Shown: positions 25,001 to 37,000 of the stretch, in pieces
Layout: the number at the start of each line of letters is the position of its first letter
Numbering within the stretch: position 1 is the stretch's first letter
Origin: Platycnemis pennipes
Lineage: Eukaryota; Arthropoda; Insecta; Odonata; Platycnemididae
Assembly (NCBI GenBank): GCA_933228895.1
Contig: OW121846.1
Span: forward strand, 112,733,054-112,797,053
Direction: 5' to 3'
Length of the DNA stretch: 64,000 bases
Notes under the pieces: model-generated
Database searches by the model: none
Told to the model about the DNA's origin: nothing
What the model saw: the letters and a program-made list of their open reading frames with translations, nothing else
Made by a program: the position numbers and the translations under genes

Positions 25001-28000
25001 TGCTGAAGTTAATTTCATGCTAATTTTTTTATAAACCCGCCTTCAGTCGAGGCCTCACTGTAATTGATTGATTTTGGCATTTAAATCACCATGGTAGGAA
25101 ATGTTTAAGCAGCATTTTGCAAACTAATAATTCTTGTCCACATATGAATTCTATGAAATTCCCCAATTTGATAAATCTACAAAAAAAGTTCCGCTGCTTT
25201 CTTCCAGTAACAGTATTTTCAGAAAGAGTCTTCAGTACTGCTGGAAATTTGGTTGATGAAAAAGAAATCGATTAGATCTCGACAGAGTGAAAATGCTGCA
25301 TTTTCTAAACAAAAGTTTTCGGACTTTGTTGAAAAGAACCACCCTAAAAAGTTTGTAACTGGTCATGCATCGGCACTATTTAATGATACTTGCCGAACTC
25401 ATTTCAGAAACATTCTAAAAGGGAGAAAGAAACAGAGCTTCTTGGACAGGTTTCTATTGAAATGCCCTGCAGATGAAAGTGACGAATGCGTGATATACAA
25501 GAAAAATACTGAAGAAGCAAAAGTGAGGGAAAAAAATCAATATATATGTATCATATGCTAATCAACTTTGCCAATACCTATGTTTATTTCTTTAAATTAT
25601 CTTTTATTGTGTTTCATTTAGTTTGTATACAATATCTGTTGATTATAAATATATTTTTTACGTTGAAAACATTTTGGGATGCTTTTATGGGGTCTGGCGC
25701 AAATTAATCACATTTCAATTGATTTCAATGGGGAAAATTGATTTGAGATACGAGTATTTTGACTTATGAGTTCGGTCACGGAACGAATTAAACTCTTATC
25801 TCAAGGTATCACTTTATATATTCCTTATACTTTGGACCTAAAATTGCCGTCTGGAATGCCGGTGAAACTGTCGTGCAGTAGGATGAACCGATGCGGAAAA
25901 AAATCGGAAACCCTTGAGTCACCTTTTAATCACCACAGAAGTCTTTGCAACAACTAGAATATTTTCTATTTAGTTGTTAATAAAAATTGTGGATTCTCAT
26001 GGTGCAACTCACACTCATATAGCAAAATATCTAAGATTACCAGGCTCTACAATGGATGCAATCATGAAAAATTGCAATGTGATTCAGAAACATGCTAGCT
26101 AGTGCAGACAACTGTCGAAAATAAGAAAATGTCAAGAAATCATGGTATGAAGGAATATAAGAAATAATTAATAATATCACTAATTCCATTTATCAGTGTT
26201 TCTTATTTAAATATTTACTCTAAATTGTTGCAGTATGCATGTAAAACTGAAAATTGTCCTTTTCCCGCTGTTTGCATTTTCCCGCAATACACACTATTTT
26301 CTAGCGGTCCCTAGAAAAGTGTAAATAAGGGGTTTTACTGTATACGTATTTAGGAGTTTGAGGAAGATGGGACACAATACTGTTACTATGTTTGAATGAG
26401 CTCAAACATACAGTGGCAATGGATTCGAAACTTTCGCTAGTAAAATACTTATGTTTAACACTTTCGTTGCAGAAGGTCCGTCCACCTAAATCTAGCCCCT
26501 TAAGCAGAGGATGCACCCCTGTGTCCCCTTTTCATGAAAAAAATTACTGCCACTCACGGCAAACATGCTTAATGCTTGGGGCCCACACTGAAAGTGCTAA
26601 GCATTGCAATGCTCAAAAGGAATGCGTGGGAGAAAAAAAGACAGCATTATGAAGCATATAGCCAGTGAAAAGCACATAATGGTTCTCAGGGCACAAATTC
26701 ATTTGGTCCAAGAAAATGCCAAGACAACCGTTGATTTGTTAAAATTGCTGGAGGGTTCATCCTATCTCACAGCATATGTCCTGTACCCAAAGCTGAAATC
26801 AATGGAAATTGAGCTTCAGGCCATTCTTGAAGAGCATGTTGGAGTGAAGACTTCAGCTGCTCTGAAAGATTTATTTATCTGAGGTTGAGAGTGCATCAAT
26901 GAAACATAAGTTCAGGTGTGTAGCTTTCAAATGTAAAGATAAATTTTCTGCATTAATGAAAAGTTATCCAAATGGAAAGGTTTTCACGAATACTGGGGAG
27001 GTATTTTCCGGCAAAAAGTATAATATTAAACAACCCTTCTGATGTTGTGGAGTTGTACCTAAGCAGGTGTAAAGACCTTACACCAGAAGAATTTTCCCGT
27101 GGCTACAGGGTACTGAAGAGCACGTTACGTGTGGAGTTAGAGAAACCTACCAACAAAGAAGTCAATTTAGTTTCAATTCTACTCTCAATGAAGGATGAAC
27201 ATCCGAAGTTCTCTACAGAAGCCATCCAAACATTGTATACACCTACTAATTATGTGAACACCGAGAAGTTTTTTTTCGCACTATAAGACAGTTGTGAATG
27301 ACAGAAGAACTAATTTAAAAGATGATAATGTTTTCTTTTTTTGTAGCATGTCATTTGATTCAATTCCAAGCCCACTTAAACTGTAAATAAATAGGCATTT
27401 GAAAGTCTCCCTTCTTTTTACTCGTACCATGCATGTCCGGAAAGTAAGTACCGTTTCGTTCTACCGCCACCATAACACTAGTGTCACAGTTCCTCGCATG
27501 TGTACTCGTCTTTATGGTTCATTGTCTTTCGACTGACGCCATTGCAGCCAGATTTTGTTGGGTTTACATTTGTTGGTGATCATTTAAAATGTTTAAAACA
27601 ATATCTGATCCCGCCGACTGTGAAGTGCGTTCTGTAATACGGTTTTTGAACGCAAAGAATGTTAAGCCAGCTGAAATTCATCGTCAACTTGTAGAGATTT
27701 ATGGTGAAAGTATAATGTGTGATGGAATGGTGAGAAAGTGGGTTAGAAAATTCAATGTTTAATGAACCAGTGTTCACGACGAAGCACGGAGTGGGCGGCC
27801 TTCTGTTGTCAATGATGGTTTGGTTGAAAAAGTGAATGAGAAAATTCTTGAAAACAGACGGTTTACGATAAGAATGCTTTCTGAAGATTCCCACAAATTT
27901 AAAAAATTTTTTTGCATGAGATTGTCACAAATTGCTTAAATTAGTGCACTGTGTTTCCTTTGGGTTCCGAATATGCTTACGGATGACCACAAACTAAGTG

Positions 28001-31000
28001 CATTGACATTTCTTACCCGATGCAGTTTTGAGGGAGGTGACTTCTCAAACAGTATTGTGACTATCACTTATTCTTGAATTTGAAGCCTGATTTAGGAGGA
28101 AGGTGCTTTGACAGCGATGACGACGCAAAGAACGGTGTTCAGCAATGGCTGTCTTCCCTGGCGACATCTCTCTATGAAGAGGGCATAGAAAAGTTGGTTT
28201 CCGCGTTATGACTACTGTCTAAACAATGGTGGCAACTATGTAGAAAAATAGTGAAAGATATACTCTTTCATGTAAAAATAAATCTTGCCTTGAAAAAAAA
28301 TGTTTTTAAGAGTTTTTTCCCAAACGGTACTTACTTTCCGGACAAGCCTCGTACAAGTTCCCCTTCCCTATGACTGGCTTACTTTTTATGTAGGTAATTG
28401 AATCTGGAAACAATCTTTGATATGATCAGTGAGTATTAGCATGAAGCCTTATTCAATTCTAATATAAATCAGCCGTAAACTAGGTGAAATGTTTTTTGAA
28501 ATAATCATTCTTTTTAAAGTAAATTAGCTAAAAAATTGTAGCAATTCTTGAACTCATTATTTTCATGTTAGAAAAAATTGTTATAATGTCAGGTTGATGT
28601 GTCATAAAAGGGGTTGTTAAACAAACTTATTGATTGAACTATTGATATATTTGCATATTCTGCAAAGAAGCTTAAGAATTGATATTTAATTCTAGGTTAT
28701 CCGATGATAAAAAATTGATGCTAATTTTGTAAAAAAATATATGCTAATTTTGCAAAATATAGATGCAAATTTTTCCGGTCCCTACTTATATACACACTAG
28801 AACTTAACAACATGCACAACCAAGGCAGCATTCAGGCCCATAATTCTCAGTTAATACTAACATCACACCATCATGCTCTGAACACTATACAACTGCAGTC
28901 CTTGATATAAATATATGTAATCCCAAAGTAGGATTGGTATTAAAATTTTAGTCAAATGAGAGCCATTTACCTTTCTGACTATTAAAATGCTCCTCAATAT
29001 GAGAGGCCATCTCTTGATTGTCTTTGAAACCAGACATGCAGCATACCGGACAGCTTTCACTCCAATTCTCAGCATTTGGCGACATTTGAGATGACTATAT
29101 AAGAAAATTGAATAACAATTACCACAGGCATATCAAGCACCTTCACAGGCATAAACCTAAAATTTCACTTCCTACTGCTAGATTTTCAATAATCAGAAAC
29201 TACAGATATTGAGATATAAATCAGCAGACAGATATTTCACAATACTATTGGATACTTTTTCATAAAATCAAAAAATAATTTAATCAAATAATACCTTCAG
29301 ACGTAGTATAAGGTCAACTCTGATGACGAATAGTATAGCCAGTTACATACAGTTCGTAAGGAATATAGCATTCTGCAATGCCAACTGAAATTTTAATGGA
29401 CACATCACACTCAAGGTGGATGATTTGGAGTAGTGATCAACTATATGAAAAAAGAGGAATTTATATTCTCCGATACTGAAGGGGCTTAAGCACAGAAACC
29501 CATTACGAAAAAGGTAGATAAATATAAAAATATTATAGTAAAGAACAACTCTGCTCTTATCTTAAGGTCCCAAAGTCAATTCCAACCTGGCATGATGTCT
29601 GAGATTTGGAACTTACCGATTAAGGAAAGCGAGGAAAATCTTGACAGGAAAAATGTACCTAACCCATACAACATGCACTCTATCATTTAATGTAAGATTA
29701 TATGCAATGTATATTAAGCCACACACCTTTATGGTGGCTTGCAGGGTATTATGTAGATGTATATTACCATCATATGTTCAGAAGTAACTACATTTTTGAC
29801 TGATTCTGACAGACTAACAACACATAAAATGGTTTTGCCATCTTAAAACCTTGAATGTAGTCTGTCTCTACTCTTAACACTTTTCTATTTCTATAGGGGC
29901 TTAAATGAGTCCATTAATCATGAACATTTGCTGGGTGTGTTCTTAAGTGGCATCAGGGTCATTCCATGAAAGTTCAACCACACCATGCCACCCACCGACT
30001 CGGATTTTGACAAAACTTGGTACATATAATCCCTTCACCAATGGAAGAAAAAAGCCCAATCTCTTTAACCTAGCTCAAGTACTTTTTCTGTCACAGCCTC
30101 TCAAACTTTAGGAGACTTCTGAATTTCTTCCATTCACGATGCACACTTCTCAAGGTGCACTGTTTTACTCAAAAAAATTTATCTCAGCCATTTCTAAATT
30201 ATTTCCAATGAAATTTTTCAGATATCACCACAAGGCTATGAGGACTTTTAAAAAAAATAATATTGGTACTTGACTTCTTTTTTTAGCCTTAAAAAAATTC
30301 TTAAACATTGTCCTTGCAACATTTTTCGGCTAAAAACATGGTTAATAATTAATGCCATCATCACAAAAAGGGTCTTCATTAATCTTCATAAATTTTGGAT
30401 CATAATTATCCTGAATGTATGTGCTTTCATCCTCAGAAATAAATATAATGACTTTTTCATTTCTTCAATAAAAATTTGTACCATTTTAGTGCAATTTCCT
30501 GAAAATGGCTGCCGGCATTCAGTTAATTTGTCATTATGCATCAAAATTGAGAGATCCTTTTGGAAAAATTATGATGAAAAAAGTTTTTGATATTATAAAT
30601 TCATAATATGTTTAAATGAGTGCTTGGGTGCATAACATTAGAGCTGTGATTAATTATTCATGAGTGAAACGCAAAAAAGTCAACCTATGCAGGCAGAGGT
30701 AAACTGCTCTCTCAATGACTTACAAGGGGCCAGATGTGACTTTTTATTGCTAATTTTAATTGATTATTAATTTAACTTATCAAAATTATCCAGGGCTTTG
30801 TTAAAATACAATCACTCACCCAGTGATTCAACCCAAAGGTTGGTTTGGATAGGTGAGGGTAGAGCTCACTACGGACTAAGCCACAGGCATGTGAATTTCA
30901 CACATTCACACAGTAGGTAGGGGGGCCAGTTCCTTTCCCTGGCCACCTCGCACTCTGAGGATTTTTCATTTCGGGGGCATCCAAAGGCTTTACCCAGATT

Positions 31001-34000
31001 TGAACCTGGGACCCTTCCATCAGTAGCTAAGCGCTCTACCCACAAGGCCACCACACTCCCATAGTTGTGTTCAACCCGAAGGTTGGCCTTTGATAGGTGA
31101 GGGTAGAGCTCACCCCGTACTAAGCCACTGGAGTGTGAAATTCACACATTCAGGGTAGGGGGGCCAGTTCCTTTCCCTGGGCCACCTGTGATTTCCTATG
31201 AAGTTCTGGCATGCAGAAAATCGAGTCGTGAGGATTTTAGGTGAGGGTGTCCAGACGGGTTCTTGGCCGGAATTTGAATCAGAGACCCTCCGTTCAGAAG
31301 CTCAGCGTTGTACCCACTAAGCCAACACGACCCCAATAAAAAAATAAATACAAATAAATAAATAAAATACAATGAAAATAAAAAATATTGAGTAATAGGA
31401 AGTACTGGATTGAAGGGATAATGATTTGGTCCACAAAATTTCAAATTTAAACAAGGCTTCACCATTACCATATTTTTCTCTTTAAACAAGTTGTTGGCAA
31501 TATTGAACAGAAATTCATGTCATTCAATTCAAGTCACAGGTAACGTGTAGTAAGTGAGTGTGCGACTGCTGATAAAGTTTGGTTAATGTAGCTTTCTTAA
31601 CTTCGAAGAAATTTAAGAGGATATCCGGAAGACACATGGCTCACTTGAAGCGTCTTAGGGCATGTGGCTGATATCATTGGTCTTTATGCAAAAAGTAATA
31701 CGACAGTCATCGTTTAACTCACAGGTAACGTGTAGTAAGTGAGCCTGCAGCCATTGATAAAGTTTGGTTAACGTAACATGAGTTCATATTTAAAATAAAT
31801 GAAGCTACCTATTAAAATTATGTCATTTGTAAAAAATTCAAAGACATATGTATGTACATGCATTATGATCTCTTATCATATAATATACCATATCATTTGA
31901 GGTTTTCCTTCTCAATCAGCTGTGTTAGTTGAATAGAGCCATGTTATTTGAGTGAAGTGAAGATTGCAAGGAAGAATGTGACTGTGTGGATATGTGGATA
32001 TTGGCATAGTTCCAGATGAGGCAACCTGCTTACAAAAGGAAGATGCAATAGCAAAACTCAATTCATCTCTTACAGAGGTAGGCTGTTCTCCCTTAAAATT
32101 ACATGCTCTTACAGATCACCAAAAACCCTCCTATGGGAGGCAAAAATTAAAAAAAGCTTCATGAAATGGCTAGAAGTAAAATTGAGGAAGTGCTTGAAGT
32201 ACACATTCCAAAAAAAGAGGCTGTAACAGTGAAGCTTATGGCATAGAAAGTTGCAGATAACGACAATCTTACAGAAATAATCAGCAAAAATTTAAGCAAT
32301 TATGAAAAGAAAGAGCAAGTACAACTAATAACAATCCTTCCTTGAAATGGAGTGGGAAAAGAATAAAAGAAACATTCAATGTGTCAGACTATTCTGTTTG
32401 TCAAGCTCAGAGAATTTCTTCTGACAAAGGAATTCTGGCAGAATCAAATGCTAGGTGTGTGAATAAACTTAAGCCTGATATTATGGATTTGGTGAGGAAA
32501 TTTTTTTAGAACGATGAATAATCAAGAATAATACAGGGGTGAAAGACGTAGTAAGCATAGGAAGAAAACGATATGAAAGGAAGCAAACGATATTGGGTAA
32601 CCTACGTGAATTTTATTCACATTTTAAATGGGATCACCCATATTTTAAGTTGGGTTTTTCCAAATTTTGTGCCTTTAGACCCAAATGGTGCATACTAGCA
32701 TGTGCCAGCGGCAAACCCGCAGTATGTGTGTGTACCATTTATCAGAATGTCATTTTAATGACTCATGCTTCACCAATCATAGAATCATCCACGGAACTTG
32801 CAAAGTTGCTCCTTTGCAAGGAGGCAAACAGGCAGTGTATGCTGAGACATTGTGGTGAATGCCCTACTAGGAAAAGATTAGAATATTTCTTGAAATCAAA
32901 ATTTGAAGATTATTATGATAGTGATAATGTTGAGTTTTCTCCACGGGTCTCGACTGATAGGATGCAGATGATAAAAATTTCAAGTACAGACAATGATTTC
33001 ATTGAAGAGCTGGCCAACAAGATGGAGAAACTGATCCCTTACTCCTTCATAGCCAAATCACAGTCTTCTTATTTTCGAAAAATGAAAGAAAATATGTCAT
33101 CAGATACAGCAATAGTTTCGCTGGACTTCAGATGAGGTTCAAGGATATCACTGGACTTAAGATGCATGTACAGTTCATCCTGTCATGATACATTTTAAGA
33201 ACAATAATGGTGAAAAAATTGTTGTACCACACGGTATAATATCTGATGATTTAACTTGCGATGTGAGCATGAATTATAAAATCCAGGAAACAAATTACAA
33301 AATTTCTCAAAAGCTTAGATAACATTTGAAAAAAACATACTATTATAGTGATGGCTGTGCAGCACAGCATAAAAATAAGAACAATTTTTTCAACCTTTGT
33401 CTCCATGAGAAAGATTTTCATGCTGTAAAAAGTGAAACCTAGTCACAATAAACATTATCTCTGTGGAAGTTACTCATTATTCAAGTTCACTTTAATGCAG
33501 AGTGGTCATTCTTTGTCAGAAGCCATAGACAAAGAGAATGTGATGGAATACTGTTCAATGACTGGCTCGAAGAGAGAGAGCTTCCAGAGACCACTAGACA
33601 GGCAGATAATTACACCTATTCAATATTTCAACTTTTGCAGAGTTAACATTGCTGAAATTAACTTCCACTACATTTCAAACAAGAGTGTGAATGTCACTCG
33701 TATGACCCTCAAAGAATGTTTTAAGGATGTCCACACACTTCCAAGAACCAGAGGTTTCCAAAACTTTTATCCTAGGGATAGCTCAGGTACTGTGGAGGCT
33801 AGGAAAATTAGTGATGATACCATGCCTTCTCTCATTTGGAACTTGAAATCAAGCAAGCAAACATCATTGGGTCTAAAACTAGCTGAAGTGAATCCAGGGT
33901 TTTATGTACTTTGCAAGTTTGAAAACCAGTGGTAGGTTTTCGAAAAATGTCTCGAAAAAACTTTGGAATGGTGACTGAAATAAATAAGGATGAAGAAGAT

Positions 34001-37000
34001 GTGACCATTGAATTCCTACACCTGTATGGTCCATCACCTTCATTTTTCCGGCCAGTGCAAGAACATTCTTGCCCATTTCCAATTATTCATGTACTTACTG
34101 TTGTTCAACCCCCAGAGACTAAAACTGGAAGAATGTATCACTTCCCCTCCAAATGATCGCTTTGATGGAGAAAAAAATGACTCAAATTGAAGAAACTGTA
34201 CTAGGATGTAAGAACTGAACTTTTGAGACACGAAAAAGAGATTGGGAAGGAAAAAACCTCAAATAATACGGTAAGTCATATGATAAGAATTTGTAATGCA
34301 TATAAGCAGGTTATATCTTTAAATTTAGTTTAAAATGACAATTTTAATAAGCAAAAATAATAAAAAGTAATATCTGCAATAAAAAGTAACATATAGCAAT
34401 AAAAAGTAACATCTGCAACCTTGTGAGTCATTGAGAGAGCAGTTTACCTCTACCTGCATAGGTTGACTTTTTTGTGTTTCACTCATGAATAAGTACTCAC
34501 AGCTGGAAAGTTATGCATCCAAGCACTCATATAAACATTATATTATAAATTTAAAATAACCACTTTTTTATCATAATTTTTTCATATGGGTCTCTCAATT
34601 TTGATGGATGACAAAATAACTGAGTGCCAGCTGCCATTTTGAGAAAATTGCATTACAATGGTACAATTTTTTATCGAAAGAATGAAAAACCCATTATTTT
34701 TATTTCTGAGGATGAAAGCACATACCTTTAGGATAATCATGATCCAAAATTTATCAAGACTAATGAAGACCCTTTTTGTGATAATGGCATTAATTGTTAA
34801 CCGTGTTTTCAAGCAAAAACATGTTGCAAGGACAATGTTTAAGAATTAATTAAGGCAAAAAATGCAAGTCAAGGACCCATATTATTTTTTTACAAAGTCC
34901 TCATAGCCTTGTGGTGATATCTAGAAAATTTCATTGGAAATAATTTAGAAATGGCCGAGATAAATTTTTTTGAGTAAAACAGTGCACCTTGAGAAGCGTG
35001 CATCGTGAATGGAAGAAATTCAGAAGTCTCCTAAAGTTTGAGAGGCTGTGACAGAACTGCTACTAGGAGAACAGAACTACTTTGCTAGGTTAAAGAGATT
35101 GGGCTTTTTTCTTCCATTGGTGAAGGGAATATATGTACCAAGTTTCGTCAAAATCTGAGTCAAAATTGGTGGCAAAACCTCATTTTTGTAGTAGACTTGA
35201 CAATGAATGAATGACCTATCAGGCATTTTATGGATATGAGACATTACCCTTTGATTAAGAAATGGCAATATTCATGAGGATTTTTTATCATAAGCCCAAA
35301 CACAGCTAAATGGGATAGACTATGTAATATCAGAAAACAGAACATTATGTTTAACGTTAAAACCTTTAGAAAATTTTCTAATTCATATGAATTTCCCACA
35401 ATTTCCTAAGGATTAGATTTTTTATATTAATTCCCAAATTAAATGCAAGAATGAAAAAATTATTCCAACGAGGAACTTAACACGTTCAACGGGGCACTAT
35501 TTTGTTACGGTTTTGCCAGTGGCTGAAATTTTTTTTTTAAGTTTCGTAATATATTACCACTAAGAACAATAAGTCAATCAACAAAAATACCATAAAATAA
35601 AAATTATGCATAAAAATGAATTTTTATTTTGGACGACGATTGTCGTCCTCCGCCTCCTGATAGCACTACTCAGGTGTCGTGCGTGGTTGCATACCCTCCC
35701 CAATAGTCCGTTTCGAAGTTTCTTCCATTGATTCTTGTTACTTGCAACGAAATATGTGTGGAATTCCTTATTACATATTGCTACTTATATTGTCGTTAAC
35801 AAAATTTTTAAAAACCATTCTTATAAAATGTAGTTCATGGCCTTCATCAATTCCTTCTGAAATCCACGACCTTGAAGCTTTCAGTATACAGCCGCCAAAT
35901 CCTTCGCAATAATTCTTTACGAAATATTTCCATGAATGCTAACTCATGCATCTCTTACCTTCAAGAATAATGTAATTAGTTTTGTATACTCTCGCAGTGA
36001 GATTCATTAATTCACTTTATTAGGATATTTTCTGCTCCTCTGACATTTTATTTAAACTACTTACATGAAATTTGTTCTTTCTACTGTTGAGTCAGTAGAT
36101 ATCAATATCAACATTTTATGATTTAAAACTGATGGCTGTATTTTTTTACAGTTATTTAGCACGCTTCAAAGATTTTAATGTCAATACAGGAATATTTTAG
36201 AAATATAAATGAAAAAATAAACGAAAGAGTGTAAATTACCTAAATGTTTGAAAGAGAAAAAAAAGTTAAACAAACGCAGTAAATAAGTCATTTTCATCCA
36301 AATATATGTATAAATTTAACTTTTATTATTATTGAAATAACAAAAACTGGATTTTGACCTAAATACTACAATGAAAACTATTGATTGCACTAGAAAAAGA
36401 AATATGATAAAAAAGTTAAAAAACACAAGGAGTACATACTTGCATAAAATGTCATAAGTAATATAATGCCAATACTGAAATAAAAATTACACAAAAAATT
36501 AAATACATAAAATAATACTATCATTAAGACACAATACAGCCAGAATATAGACAAGTAGAAACAAAATACATTTAATTATACAAAAATATCAAATCACACC
36601 CAACGATTAACAAAAATATCCCAAAATTTCATTTGTAAAATAGACAATACGATGAATGACAAAACACATTTCAAACGCACTCAATAATTGATGGCTTGAA
36701 ACAAAGTGGTAGGCATCCCTCACAGGCAGGGCAAAAATACTTGGGTTCCTTCCTGAACCCTCTATATGTGCAATGTGTGCATCGTCGTTGAGGGACACAT
36801 TTCAGACTTTCGTCGATGTCATAAGTCACTGGGAACTGCCTAGATCATCCAAGGGCCCTGAAGGGCAGGCTGGAGGAGGAATGAGGAATTGATTCTGAGT
36901 AGGAATGACCGAGGAGCGTTCTAATCATGCAGAGGCGTAAGTCGTAGAGAGATGTTTTGTGATGGGTTTTACGGTAGAGGAAATAACTATTAACCAAAAC

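Larger units (their letters stand above)
22365..28790. mobile_element. Nested transposon cluster filling intron 2
   Basis: Related ends TAGGGACCGG occur at about 22390, and in reverse at 26305-26315 (CGGTCCCTAG) and 28772-28781 (CCGGTCCCTA). The leading TACACTT...CTAGGGACCG resemblance of the first two suggests one element about 22365-26341 and a second related end at 28780. The interior contains a piggyBac MITE, another MITE, hAT and Tigger remnants and a mariner. Exact outer boundaries and order of insertion are uncertain. Confidence 0.4.
29956..35217 (+). mobile_element. 5.26-kb DNA transposon with ~770-bp inverted termini (Sola-like)
   Basis: Left arm 29956-30726 and right arm 34421-35217 are diverged reverse complements (shared blocks: AAAACAGTGCACCTTGAGAAG; CAATGACTTACAAG; AACATTGTCCTTGCAACAT). 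Outer ends GGGTCATTCCATG / (reverse) AGGTCATTCATTC; ATCA occurs on both sides (29952-29955, 35218-35221), a 4-bp duplication. 4-bp duplications and long termini fit the Sola superfamily, but that assignment is inference. Between the arms lie two SINEs, a 60-bp duplication and a decayed coding region (32020-34155). Confidence 0.7.

Noticed and set aside
30960..31060. Possible functional tRNA gene from A and B boxes
   Set aside because: No cloverleaf; the sequence continues into a SINE body and has a paralogue beside it.
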